A stretch of 49,377 bases of DNA from Hyphococcus sp. (GTDB taxonomy: Bacteria; Pseudomonadota; Alphaproteobacteria; Caulobacterales; Parvularculaceae). Numbering within the stretch: the stretch's first letter is position 1; every line of letters begins with the position of its first letter. Of the stretch, positions 9,267 through 17,523 are shown piece after piece. The position numbers and the translations under genes were made by a program. Location of the stretch: positions 1 through 49,377 of the forward strand of contig JAJFGC010000256.1 of the NCBI GenBank assembly GCA_021776345.1, in the 5' to 3' direction. The notes below the pieces were generated by a model. It saw nothing but the letters and a program-made list of their open reading frames with translations. It was not told the origin of the DNA and made no database searches.

Positions 9267-9722
9267 TCAAGCCTCTCTCGCCCGGCGGACCGCCAGTTCC
9301 ATCGCCTCCAGAAAACGCGAACGGTCTTTCTTTGAAAACAGCGGCCCGCCGCCGGAGATTTCTCCCATCTCGCGCAGATCACGGGAAAGCTCACGCATCG
9401 CCAGGCCCATCCCGATATTGTCCGGGGTGAACGGTTTGCCCGTCGCGCCGATCACCTGGGCGCCGGCTTTCAGACACCGTTCGGCGAGGGGAATGTCATT
9501 TGTGATAGCAACATCGCCCGATCCAATATGCTCGGCAATCCAATCGTCCGCGACGTCCGGCCCGTCGCTAACGATGACACGCCGCACATCCAGACCAACC
9601 GGCAAACGCATGCGCGCATTGGAAACAAAATGCACCGTCAGCCGGTGGCGGTCAGCGACACGCACGATCTCGTCCTTGACCGGGCAAGCATCTCCATCGA
9701 CAAAAATCTCCGGCTTTTTCAT
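9267..9722 (-). CDS. YaiI/YqxD family protein (DUF188, PIN-like)
   Basis: This 151-residue protein belongs to the UPF0178 family. It begins with the diagnostic [14 protein letters not shown], where the paired Asp residues resemble the metal site of PIN-like nucleases. Other family blocks are [29 protein letters not shown] and [19 protein letters not shown]. No reaction is established for the family. ATG 9722 is preferred because AAAAGG sits six bases upstream; a GTG two codons earlier (9728) is an alternative. It is divergent from glpK with a 60-base gap. Confidence 0.9.
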   Translation of the reverse strand: MKKPEIFVDGDACPVKDEIVRVADRHRLTVHFVSNARMRLPVGLDVRRVIVSDGPDVADDWIAEHIGSGDVAITNDIPLAERCLKAGAQVIGATGKPFTPDNIGMGLAMRELSRDLREMGEISGGGPLFSKKDRSRFLEAMELAVRRAREA

Positions 9723-9782
9723 TGGCACCTTTTCGCGTTAAGATCAGACCCGAGGCGTTATCAAATAACAAAGAAAGATGCC

Positions 9783-11273
9783 ATGACCGATTTCGAAGCC
9801 CCCTTCATTCTCGCCATTGACCAGGGCACGACCTCCAGCCGCGCCATCGTTTTTGACAGCAATGGCAAATCTGTGGCCGTCGCGCAGAAGGAGTTTGCCC
9901 AACACTACCCTGCGGATGGCTGGGTCGAACATGATCCGGAAGAGATCTGGGCGACAACACTGGAGACGGCGCGGAAAGTTTTCGAGAAGGCGGAAAGCAC
10001 GGGCGGCGAGATCGCCGCTATCGGCATCACCAATCAACGCGAGACGACCATCCTCTGGGATCGGGCGACGGGCAAGCCAATCCACAACGCCATCGTCTGG
10101 CAGGACCGGCGGACCGCCGACATTTGCGCATCGATGAAAGAAGAAGGCCTTGAAGAACACATCACGGCGCGCACCGGCCTCGTCCTTGACCCCTACTTCT
10201 CAGCATCGAAAGCGGCGTGGATTTTAGACAATGTTGAAGGCGCGCGCGCGCGCGCCGACAAAGGCGAGATCGCGTTTGGCACGGTCGATTGTTTTTTGAT
10301 CTCGCGCCTCACCGGCGGCGAGGTTCATGCGACCGACGCGACCAACGCCAGCCGCACCAGTCTTTATAATATCCACGACAACAAATGGGACGACGCGTTG
10401 CTCAATAAATTCCGTGTACCGAGCGCTTGCTTGCCAGATGTGCGGGATTGCGCCGCCGATTATGGCATGACCGATCCTGACTTGTTTGGCCGCGCAATCC
10501 CAATTGCCGGCGTCGCCGGTGATCAACAAGCCGCCGCCTTCGGCCAGGCCTGTTTTAACGTCGGCGACATAAAGAGCACGTATGGAACCGGCTGTTTTGT
10601 CCTTGTGCACACAGGCGGTGCGCCGGTTGCATCCAACAACAAGCTTTTGACCACCATCGCTTATCGTCTTGGCGGCAAGACGCGCTATGCGCTTGAGGGC
10701 TCAATCTTTGTTGCCGGCGCCGCCATTCAATGGTTGCGCGATGAATTAGGCATTATCAAAAATGCCGCCGACACCGCCGAGCTGGCAGAAACCATTGAGA
10801 CCAATGAAGGGGTTTATCTGGTGCCCGCCTTTACCGGTTTAGGCGCGCCCCACTGGGACCCGCACGCACGCGGGTTGATCACCGGGCTTACCCGCGGCGC
10901 CGGCCGCGCGCATTTCGCCCGCGCGGCGCTCGAATCCGTTGTTTATCAGACCGCGGATTTGATGGATGCGATCAGTAAAGACGGTGTCTGCCCAAAGACC
11001 TTGCGCGTTGACGGCGGCATGGTCGCCAATGACTGGACCATGCAATTTCTTGCCGATATTTTGAATGTGCCGGTGGAGCGCCCGCGCGTCTTGGAAACAA
11101 CGGCGCTTGGCGCCGCCTATCTCGCAGGATTGCAGGCCGGCGTTTATCAGAGTACCGATGAAATCATTGATCGCTGGCGCCTCGATGCGCGGTTCCAGCC
11201 GGCCATGGGTAATGAGGACCGCCGCCAAAACCTTGCCGGATGGCAGGAGGCGCTGCGACGAACGCTGCGGTGA
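9783..11273 (+). CDS. glpK: glycerol kinase
   Basis: GlpK phosphorylates glycerol to sn-glycerol-3-phosphate with ATP, feeding glycolysis and phospholipid synthesis. The 496 residues match the family length. FGGY motifs are complete: [16 protein letters not shown] at the N-terminus, the substrate-site [36 protein letters not shown] and a C-terminal [19 protein letters not shown]. The start is set at the ATG after an AAGAAAG ribosome site; longer in-frame readings run through the YaiI gene and are not coding. No glpF or glpD is visible in the window. A gene-free stretch of about 730 bases follows. Confidence 0.96.
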   Translation: MTDFEAPFILAIDQGTTSSRAIVFDSNGKSVAVAQKEFAQHYPADGWVEHDPEEIWATTLETARKVFEKAESTGGEIAAIGITNQRETTILWDRATGKPIHNAIVWQDRRTADICASMKEEGLEEHITARTGLVLDPYFSASKAAWILDNVEGARARADKGEIAFGTVDCFLISRLTGGEVHATDATNASRTSLYNIHDNKWDDALLNKFRVPSACLPDVRDCAADYGMTDPDLFGRAIPIAGVAGDQQAAAFGQACFNVGDIKSTYGTGCFVLVHTGGAPVASNNKLLTTIAYRLGGKTRYALEGSIFVAGAAIQWLRDELGIIKNAADTAELAETIETNEGVYLVPAFTGLGAPHWDPHARGLITGLTRGAGRAHFARAALESVVYQTADLMDAISKDGVCPKTLRVDGGMVANDWTMQFLADILNVPVERPRVLETTALGAAYLAGLQAGVYQSTDEIIDRWRLDARFQPAMGNEDRRQNLAGWQEALRRTLR

Positions 11274-11297
11274 GAGACTTAAAACATCGTGATTTTT

Positions 11298-11326
11298 GTC
11301 CTCCCCGGGCTTGTCCCGGCAATGAC
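11298..11326. repeat. alphaproteobacterial intergenic GC-rich palindromic repeat
   Basis: The core CCCCGGGCTTGTCCCGG followed by CAATGACG forms a short stem (CCGGG..CCCGG). It matches in style the dispersed CCGGGCTTGTCCCGG-type elements that many alphaproteobacterial genomes carry between genes. Only this one copy is in the window, so repetition itself cannot be demonstrated. Confidence 0.5.
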
Positions 11327-11872
11327 GCAACAATGTTGGTTGAATCCAATCTCTTAAAGACAACCCTGCGAGGCCATTGTTCCATCGTTCGCACTGACCG
11401 TTTGCGAAGCAAACGCAGCGAGCAGACAAAGACTTGTCCCCCGTTTGGTGCGCCGGACGCGACAACGGACTCTTATAAGTAGACGGATCTTTGGTTTTTT
11501 CGTCTTTTGCGTGCGTCGCGCAAGGCGTATGGCGCCTCAGAATTGTCAAATGGGCTGCCGCCGCTATTTGACAGTCGAACGTTATCGGACACCTCCACCT
11601 TGCCCTTATTATTGCTGTCGACGTCGAGTGACCGCTAATCAAAAGGCGCTCCGCTAACAACAAGCAGCGCAACCCAAATGAAGCTTCATTGCAGACGTTC
11701 ATGCGACGGGCGCGAACCTTCGCGCGCCGCCGCAGGCTCTTTGACATCGTTAAGTTGGGGGCGGTCCGGTTTGATGCTGGACTGCATCTTTTTCTGGCAA
11801 ACTGGGGGCGAAGCCTCGCCGCCAGCCCTCTAACCTGTTGAAAAGTATAGAATTTACTTGCTCACAAAATAC

Positions 11873-11890
11873 TTTGTGCAGCGCAGCAAA
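11873..11890. promoter_or_regulatory. possible PhaR-type operator upstream of phasin gene
   Basis: The sequence TTTGTGCAGCGCAGCAAA contains TGC-AGC-GCA flanked by TTTG and CAAA. It sits about 115 bases before the phasin start in an AT-rich region. PHA-responsive repressors of the PhaR family are known to bind TGC/GCA-rich sites at phasin promoters. No phaR gene is in the window, so this is suggested only by position and composition. Confidence 0.25.
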
Positions 11891-12003
11891 ATTTGGGTGA
11901 GCATTCTAATTTTCTTTCCTATCTTGTCATGGAAGCCAAGAATTTGACCAACAGCCAGATGAACCCCCGCTTTGGCCCCGGAAAATGGAAAGGAGCCACT
12001 ACC

Positions 12004-12384
12004 ATGGCTAACAAAACTGAAAACGTACAAATCACCCCTGCAGAAGCCCTCCGCAAAGGTTGGCTTGCTTATCTCGGCCTTTATGGCGCTGCTTACGAAC
12101 GCGTAAAGCCGCTGACGACAAAAGCTGGCGAAACGCTCGAACAGCTGATCGCAAAAGGCGAAGTCGTTGAAACCAATGCTCAGGAAGTTGCTGGCGACGT
12201 TCGTGAACGCGCAACCAACCTCTACGGCGAAAGCTTTACCAATGTTCGCCGCTTCGTCCCAAGCTTTGTCGGTCGTGCTGACCGTGTTGAAGAGCTGGAA
12301 GCAGAACTTGCTGCGCTGAACAAAAAAGTTGCCGCGTTAACCAAAAAATCAGCCGCTAAGCGCACAACTAAAAAAGCTGCGTAA
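12004..12384 (+). CDS. phasin (PHA granule-associated protein)
   Basis: This is a 126-residue phasin of the PF05597 type, which coats polyhydroxyalkanoate granules. The N-terminal half has the amphipathic pattern GWLAYLGLYGAAYERV then KAGETLEQLIAKGE. A coiled coil follows (VEELEAELAALNKKVAALTK), and the tail is Lys/Ala-rich (SAAKRTTKKAA), as in PhaI/PhaF proteins. AAAGGAG eight bases before the ATG fixes the start; the in-frame extension to 11893 is not needed. It stands alone ahead of a strong terminator, so it can be made at a much higher level than the synthase downstream, which is usual for phasins. Confidence 0.88.
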   Translation: MANKTENVQITPAEALRKGWLAYLGLYGAAYERVKPLTTKAGETLEQLIAKGEVVETNAQEVAGDVRERATNLYGESFTNVRRFVPSFVGRADRVEELEAELAALNKKVAALTKKSAAKRTTKKAA

Positions 12385-12412
12385 GTGAAGATTAGCATTT
12401 AGTTGCGTATTT

Positions 12413-12444
12413 ACGGGGCGTCATCACTGACGTCCCGTTTTTTT
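12413..12444 (+). terminator. rho-independent terminator after the phasin gene
   Basis: The stem ACGGGGCGTCA pairs with TGACGTCCCGT across a TCAC loop, with one G-T mismatch. Seven T residues follow directly. It lies 29 bases after the phasin stop codon and about 105 bases before phaC. Confidence 0.9.
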
Positions 12445-12548
12445 GCGGCGCAACATAAGACCTGACGAACGCATTTGCCGCAAAGCAAAAAACCCTTGAT
12501 ACTGGGGAATAAACAAAAACAAAGAAGATCTACCGCCTGGGAGGCGAT

Positions 12549-14228
12549 ATGGCGAAGCAAACCGATAAAATCGGCGAAAAAGCCGCTGAGACGACGACGG
12601 CGCTAAATCCTATTATCGGTGTCCGGCCGGGAGATTTGATGAAGTCATTCGGTGTTGTGATGGCGCATGCCGCGCGTCAGCCCGGGCCGTTCGCAAAACA
12701 CTTCGCTGATTATGGCAAGGATTTATACCAGATCGTACGCGGAAAATCCGAGATCGCGCCGGACAAAAAAGACCGCCGGTTTCAGGACCCGACCTGGCAA
12801 CACAATCCCGTCTATAAATATTCCCTGCAGTCATGGCTTGCAATGCGCGACGGCCTTGGCGGTTGGATAGAAGATTCTGGCGCATCGGAGGCAGATCAGA
12901 TCCGTGCGCGCTTTATTCTCGATCTCATCGCCGACAGTCTGGCGCCAACCAATACATTAGCCGGTAATCCGGCGGCGCTAAAACGCATGTATGAGACCGG
13001 TGGCCTGTCGCTCGTGAAGGGCCTTAAGAATGCCTATCATGACATGCGCCACAATGGCGGCATGCCGAGCCAGGTTGATAGCCGTCCGTTTAAAGTCGGT
13101 GAGAATCTCGCAACTACGCCGGGCGCGGTTGTCTTCAAAAACGAAATGCTGGAGCTCATTCAGTATAAGCCGACGGTGGAAAAAGTCTTTGAAACACCGT
13201 TGATGGTTATACCGCCACAGATCAACAAGTTTTATGCCAATGATCTCAGCCCAGACAAAAGTGTTGTTCTGTTTTTGCTGTCTCAGGGCATTCAGGTCTT
13301 CGCCGTCAGCTGGCGCAACCCGCAAAAAGAGCACGCCCATTGGGGGCTTGAGAATTATGTAGAGTCTTTAATTGATGCGTCCGAGGCGGTGCTTAAAATC
13401 ACCAAGCAGAAAAAGCTCAACGTATCTGGCGCATGCTCCGGCGGCATCACCATGGCGTCATATTTGAGCGAACTTGCGGCGACGAAGCGCGATATCGTCA
13501 ATTGCTATACCTTGCAGGTCTGCATTCTTGACCCGCAGAAAGACGACAGCGAGGTCGGGCTTTTCTCGTCAGACGCCGCCATTGAGGCGGCGCGGCGTCA
13601 CTCACGCAAGAAAGGCATTCTCGCTGGTGATGAACTCTCGAAGTCTTTTGCATGGCTGCGGCCAAACGATCTGATCTGGAATTATGTCGTCAACAATTAC
13701 CTGCTTGGCAACGATCCCCCGCCTTTCGATATTCTCTTCTGGAATAACGATTCAACGAACCTGCCGGCCCAACTTCACTCCGATTATCTCGATATTTTTG
13801 GCGACAAACGTTTCGTTGAGCCTGGCAATGTTGATTTCATGGGGAACAAAATCGACCTCACGAAAGTCAAACAGGATGCATTCATGGTTGCTGCCATCAC
13901 GGACCACATCACGCCGTGGCTGGCTTGCTATCGCAACAACCATTTGTTCGGCGGCAAGATTGAATTTACCCTGTCGAACTGTGGGCATATTCAAGCTCTA
14001 TTAAACCCGCCAGGTAATCCGAAGGCCACGTATTTCTCCAATCCAGACTTGCCGGAAACACCGGAAGAATGGATGGCGGGCGCGAAATCCGAACAGGGGT
14101 CATGGTGGCCGCGATGGGTTGAGTGGTTGGGCGAACGCTCTGGCGAAATGAAGCCAGCGCCAAAATCACTCGGCGCCAAAGCATACCCGCCGATCGTTAA
14201 GGCGCCCGGCGAATATGTATTCGGATAA
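12549..14228 (+). CDS. phaC: class II poly(3-hydroxyalkanoate) synthase
   Basis: PhaC polymerises (R)-3-hydroxyacyl-CoA into PHA on granules. The 559-residue length and the positions of the catalytic residues match Pseudomonas class II synthases: Cys296 in the lipase-like box GACSGG, Asp452 in TDHITPW and His480 in SNCGHIQALLNPPGN. Other class II blocks are PQINKFYANDLSPDKS, VSWRNPQKE and FGGKIEFTLSN, and the C-terminus WWPRWVEWLGERSGE. A class II enzyme needs no PhaE or PhaR subunit and prefers medium-chain monomers, which fits the adjoining PhaZ and PhaF-type phasin. GGGAGG seven bases before the ATG supports the start. Class II synthases are best known from pseudomonads; here one is in an alphaproteobacterial context. 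Confidence 0.95.
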   Translation: MAKQTDKIGEKAAETTTALNPIIGVRPGDLMKSFGVVMAHAARQPGPFAKHFADYGKDLYQIVRGKSEIAPDKKDRRFQDPTWQHNPVYKYSLQSWLAMRDGLGGWIEDSGASEADQIRARFILDLIADSLAPTNTLAGNPAALKRMYETGGLSLVKGLKNAYHDMRHNGGMPSQVDSRPFKVGENLATTPGAVVFKNEMLELIQYKPTVEKVFETPLMVIPPQINKFYANDLSPDKSVVLFLLSQGIQVFAVSWRNPQKEHAHWGLENYVESLIDASEAVLKITKQKKLNVSGACSGGITMASYLSELAATKRDIVNCYTLQVCILDPQKDDSEVGLFSSDAAIEAARRHSRKKGILAGDELSKSFAWLRPNDLIWNYVVNNYLLGNDPPPFDILFWNNDSTNLPAQLHSDYLDIFGDKRFVEPGNVDFMGNKIDLTKVKQDAFMVAAITDHITPWLACYRNNHLFGGKIEFTLSNCGHIQALLNPPGNPKATYFSNPDLPETPEEWMAGAKSEQGSWWPRWVEWLGERSGEMKPAPKSLGAKAYPPIVKAPGEYVFG

Positions 14229-14245
14229 ACTGAATTGGAAGAGCT

Positions 14246-15109
14246 GTGAGTACTGAAAGTCACCACCTGCCGGAGATACGATTTGAAAAAATCGGCTTCC
14301 AAAAGTTGCGCACAGCAATCTGGCACAGTCAGACAGAGCATAAAAAAACACCGCTGCTGTTTTTCAACGGCATCGGCGCCAATCTGGAAATCGCGCAACC
14401 GCTTGGCGAAATGCTTAAAGATCGCGACATCATTACGTTCGATCTCCCCGGCATTGGCGGATCGCCGCGCCCGCTTGCGCCTTATCGGCCATGGTGGATC
14501 GCTTATGCGGCGCGGCAAATCCTGAAGCGCAATGGCTATGACAAAGTTGATGTCATGGGCGTTTCCTGGGGCGGCGGCGCGGCGCAGCAATTTGCGTTTC
14601 AATATATGAAACGCACGAACCGCCTCGTATTGGCGGCAACGTCGCCCGGCGTGATTATGGTCCCCGGCGACATCAAGGCGCTGACCAAGATGGCGCATCC
14701 GATGCGCTATATCAGTCAGGACTATCTGGTTCAGCATTTTGAAACGCTTTATGGCGATGAGCAATCGGGCGCGCATATGTTCGCCGAACATATGAAGCCG
14801 CCGACGGTGCGCGGGTATCTGGCGCAGCTATCGGCGATGGCGGGCTGGACGGCGCTTCCTTTCTTGCGTTTCCTGCCGCATCGCACGCTGATCCTGGCAG
14901 GCGATAATGACAAAATTGTCCCGCTCGCCAATGGACGCATGTTAAAGTTCATGATCCCGCAATCGCGGTTGCATGTTATCGAAGGCGGCGGGCATTTGTT
15001 CTTGTTGTCGCGCGCCGGCGAAGTTATGGACGTCATGACGTCGTTCCTCGACGGGCCGGACAACGCCGAGCTCGCCATGCTGGACGGCGCATTGGCGCCA
15101 GCTAGATAA
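14246..15109 (+). CDS. phaZ: intracellular medium-chain PHA depolymerase
   Basis: This 287-residue alpha/beta hydrolase releases 3-hydroxyacids from granule PHA. The catalytic triad is readable: Ser107 in GVSWGG, Asp222 in LAGDNDKIVPL and His250 in GGGHLFLLSR. Family blocks shared with Pseudomonas PhaZ include LLFFNGIGANLEI, TFDLPGIGGSPRP, LVLAATSPGVIMVPG and the lid-region AMAGWTALPFL. Translation begins at a GTG, supported by GGAAGAG a few bases upstream and 17 bases after the phaC stop, so the two are co-transcribed. A perhydrolase or esterase is less likely given the phaC neighbour and the VMVPG block. Confidence 0.93.
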   Translation: MSTESHHLPEIRFEKIGFQKLRTAIWHSQTEHKKTPLLFFNGIGANLEIAQPLGEMLKDRDIITFDLPGIGGSPRPLAPYRPWWIAYAARQILKRNGYDKVDVMGVSWGGGAAQQFAFQYMKRTNRLVLAATSPGVIMVPGDIKALTKMAHPMRYISQDYLVQHFETLYGDEQSGAHMFAEHMKPPTVRGYLAQLSAMAGWTALPFLRFLPHRTLILAGDNDKIVPLANGRMLKFMIPQSRLHVIEGGGHLFLLSRAGEVMDVMTSFLDGPDNAELAMLDGALAPAR

Positions 15110-15124
15110 TACGGAGAGAACCCT

Positions 15125-15547
15125 TTGGCGAAGAAACCGACACAAGGCCCGCGCGGCGGCGATATGGCCCGCAAAATCTGGCTCGCCGGTATCGGCGCCT
15201 ATGGACGGGCATTTTCCGATGCGCAAGAATCCCTGGCGAAAGTTACTGACGACTCTGCGCGGATGTTTGACGAGTTGGTCGCCAAGGGCGAAGAAATCGA
15301 AGACACGGTGGAAGAACGCGGTCGTGAAATCGCAAAGCGCGTGAAAGCCCCGGCGTCGTCGATCGAAGAGCGCATCAAAAATATGCGCGCCCGGCTCAAT
15401 CAGAGCGAGGGCGCGCACGTCGATAAGCTCGACGCAATCGAATATCGATTGTCCGCGATCGAAGAAAAGCTCGATTTGTTGCTTGCGGAAACACAAAAGC
15501 CGGCGCCGACCAGACGAAAAACTGCGTCCAAGAAAAAAACAACGTAA
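15125..15547 (+). CDS. second phasin, PhaF/PhaI type
   Basis: This 140-residue phasin carries the family pattern ARKIWLAGIGAYGRAFSDAQES then ARMFDELVAKGEEIE. A long helical region (EERGREIAKRVKAPASSIEERIKNMRARL) and a probable coiled coil (LDAIEYRLSAIEEKLDLLL) follow. The tail is a Lys-rich, DNA-binding-like stretch (RRKTASKKKTT), reminiscent of PhaF, which links granules to the nucleoid. The start is a TTG, with GGAGAG about eight bases upstream and no better ATG before residue 14. It lies 15 bases after phaZ and 10 bases before the TetR gene, so phaC, phaZ, this phasin and the regulator form one transcript. Confidence 0.88.
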   Translation: MAKKPTQGPRGGDMARKIWLAGIGAYGRAFSDAQESLAKVTDDSARMFDELVAKGEEIEDTVEERGREIAKRVKAPASSIEERIKNMRARLNQSEGAHVDKLDAIEYRLSAIEEKLDLLLAETQKPAPTRRKTASKKKTT

Positions 15548-15557
15548 CGCGAGGCCC

Positions 15558-16199
15558 ATGGCCGGCAAGATCAAAACCCGGGACCGGATTTTACAAACTG
15601 CGTTGGCGCTTTTTAACGAAGAGGGCGAAGCGCAGGTCTCCACGGTTGATATTGCAGTCGTGATGGAGATTAGCCCCGGCAATCTCTATTATCATTTTCG
15701 CGGCAAAGAAACGATCATCGAAGCGCTGTTTGATGATTTCGAGGAAGAACTGCGACAGGTGTTGTCCGCGCCGATCCAGCACCCGCTTGCGATCGAGGAT
15801 AATTGGATATTCGTTTACATCGTCTTTGAAGAGATCAACGATTTCCGGTTTTTCTATTATAGCCTGTCTTCGATCCTCGAGCGTTGTCCGGATTTACGCC
15901 CACGCATGACACGGCTTTTAAAACTAAAAAAAGAAACCGTAACGGCGGTGCTGACGCAACTTGAAAAGGTTGGCTTGCTTAAATTCGGTAACGGAGAGCG
16001 CGACACCCTGGCCTCAAGGCTGGCCGCCCACATTACCTTTTGGCTGCAATATCGCGACCTAACCTCACCGTCCAAAGAAGGACGCGATATCATTAATGAC
16101 GGCGTCTACACGACCATGATGCAAATCGCGCCTTATATTATTGACGACAAAGACGCGTATCTATCTCTCCTCGGCGATTATTTCCAAGCGCAGCAATAG
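15558..16199 (+). CDS. phaD: TetR-family regulator of the PHA locus
   Basis: This 213-residue protein has an N-terminal TetR helix-turn-helix (TRDRILQTALALFNEEGE, VSTVDIAVVMEISPGNLYYHFRGKETIIEALF). The all-helical C-terminal half, rich in aromatic residues, could form a ligand pocket (FVYIVFEEINDFRFFYYSLS). Its place at the end of a class II phaC-phaZ-phasin transcript corresponds to PhaD of pseudomonads, which controls phasin and PHA gene expression. The symbol is therefore given by position as well as fold. GAGG five bases before the ATG fixes the start; an in-frame extension to 15483 runs through the phasin gene. Its stop lies two bases from the stop of the convergent flippase. Confidence 0.82.
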   Translation: MAGKIKTRDRILQTALALFNEEGEAQVSTVDIAVVMEISPGNLYYHFRGKETIIEALFDDFEEELRQVLSAPIQHPLAIEDNWIFVYIVFEEINDFRFFYYSLSSILERCPDLRPRMTRLLKLKKETVTAVLTQLEKVGLLKFGNGERDTLASRLAAHITFWLQYRDLTSPSKEGRDIINDGVYTTMMQIAPYIIDDKDAYLSLLGDYFQAQQ

Positions 16200-16201
16200 G
16201 A

Positions 16202-17494
16202 TTATTTAACCGCGCCGATAACGAGAACAATGATCAGCACCAGGAAATTCGCCATCAGCGCCAATGGCGCAGCGATAACGCCGACGGCTGACAGCAAGAT
16301 CATCAGCAATCCGAAATGTACAATCGCCCCGATGATTTGCCCGCTGAGCTCCCACCCTGCCCGTCCGCGCGCGAGCACCGCTGAACTGAGGGCAAGGCTC
16401 GCAATGGTCAAGGGCTGAACCAGGGCCATGAGTGCAATCAATGGCGCAGCGTCAAGAAATTCCGGCCCGCCAACCAATGTTGCGAGCTCGCGGCGAAAAA
16501 TGGTGAACAACAGAACGATCGGCGCCGAAACCGCAACAGCAATCGCAATTGCCCGCAGACACACGCGGAGCATTTGCTTGCGCCCGGCGCCGACTTCCAC
16601 CTTGGAGAGCTCTGGGAAGATCGCATGGTTTAGCATTTGAATAGGTTGCGCCAGGACGTTCGCGAGGTTTTGCGCAATCTTTAGAAAACCAGCGGCGCCG
16701 GACCCAAGAACAGCCCCGACAATTAACAAAGGCGCCAGAAGGTGCGTCATTTCAAGGCTGCTCGACAGGTTGGTTTTGATCATAAACGGCAGCCACGCCG
16801 GGTCGGCGCGGCGCTCAGCCTTACCCGTCAGCGCTGGCATGAGGTTGCGGGCGCGCAAGGCGCGCAGTCCGAAAAACCACAGGCTCGCTCCGTCTAGCAG
16901 CAAGCTCGCAATCCACAGCACGATAAACGCGTTCAGTCCGCCATCGACGACCCATAGCGTGATCGCGCCGACAAAACGCGTGATCGGCATGATGGTAATT
17001 TGCCAGCCCAGGGTCCTGAACTGATCAAACAGGCGCAAGACGCCCGTCGGCGTCGCCGTAATCATAAACGGGACAGCGATGCTGTTGATGTAAACGAGAC
17101 GCAACACGTCATCGGACCAGCCCATCAACTTACCCGCGAAAGAAGCAACGGCAACGGAAGCGAGGACAGAAACAACGCCGCTGAGAAGATCAAGACGTAT
17201 TGTGTATCGAAGAAGCGATTTCAGGGTTGCGTCGTCGCCGCTAGCGAGCATTGGCGAACCAAAGCGAATAACCGCCTGCCAAGATTGAAAACGCGCCAAT
17301 CCTGCGATCACCATGGCGTAAGCGTGGACGAGAACAAGAACGCCCATATCGCTTGGGCCAAGACTGCGCGCCGCAATGGCAAGATAGGCGAGGCTCAAGA
17401 CGCCGGCGAGCGCCTTGCCGCTGACCAACGACCGGGCGTTGCGAAAAATATTTCTCGCTGATTGGCCCGTAGAAGACGTCGCCGCATCCGTCAT
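16202..17494 (-). CDS. polysaccharide/lipid flippase, Wzx-like (MOP superfamily)
   Basis: This 430-residue integral membrane protein has about 12 hydrophobic segments. The N-terminal pattern, ARSLVSGKALAGVLSLAYLAIAARSLGPSDMGVLV, is typical of oligosaccharide flippases that move lipid-linked intermediates to the outer face of the inner membrane. AGGAT seven bases before the ATG supports the start. It is the last gene of the five-gene leftward arm and follows the CDP-glycerol-transferase-like gene by 29 bases. This suggests it exports the product of that enzyme. The substrate is not readable from sequence. Confidence 0.82.
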   Translation of the reverse strand: MTDAATSSTGQSARNIFRNARSLVSGKALAGVLSLAYLAIAARSLGPSDMGVLVLVHAYAMVIAGLARFQSWQAVIRFGSPMLASGDDATLKSLLRYTIRLDLLSGVVSVLASVAVASFAGKLMGWSDDVLRLVYINSIAVPFMITATPTGVLRLFDQFRTLGWQITIMPITRFVGAITLWVVDGGLNAFIVLWIASLLLDGASLWFFGLRALRARNLMPALTGKAERRADPAWLPFMIKTNLSSSLEMTHLLAPLLIVGAVLGSGAAGFLKIAQNLANVLAQPIQMLNHAIFPELSKVEVGAGRKQMLRVCLRAIAIAVAVSAPIVLLFTIFRRELATLVGGPEFLDAAPLIALMALVQPLTIASLALSSAVLARGRAGWELSGQIIGAIVHFGLLMILLSAVGVIAAPLALMANFLVLIIVLVIGAVK

Positions 17495-17523
17495 CGGACA
17501 AATCCTAAGACCCTAGGGTGCGC

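Larger units (their letters stand above)
11274..12003. other. gene-free stretch between glpK and the PHA locus
   Basis: About 730 bases hold no convincing gene; the open frames inside are short, Arg-rich and lack ribosome sites. It contains the GC-rich repeat at 11298-11326, a perfect hairpin GTTTGC-GAA-GCAAAC (11400-11414), and a GGCGCGAA/TTCGCG inverted repeat near 11708-11730. There is also a GGCGA/TCGCC hairpin near 11810-11822. The last 150 bases are AT-rich and should hold the phasin promoter. The hairpins could mark a small RNA or decayed mobile sequence; neither can be shown here. Confidence 0.6.

Noticed and set aside
11400-11414. Hairpin GTTTGC-GAA-GCAAAC as terminator of glpK
   Set aside because: It is about 125 bases after the stop and not followed by a T-tract.
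11445-11657. Small ORF in the gene-free region
   Set aside because: Arg/Cys-rich peptide without ribosome site or hydrophobic or helical pattern; not credible as a protein.
10839-11747. Leftward open frame of about 300 codons across the end of glpK
   Set aside because: It is opposite well-conserved GlpK sequence for half its length and Arg/Cys/His-rich; no motif and no neighbour on that strand.
14942-15682. Leftward frame of 246 codons opposite phaZ and the second phasin
   Set aside because: It is antisense to two recognised PHA genes; composition (Phe/Arg/Cys-rich) is typical of antisense frames.
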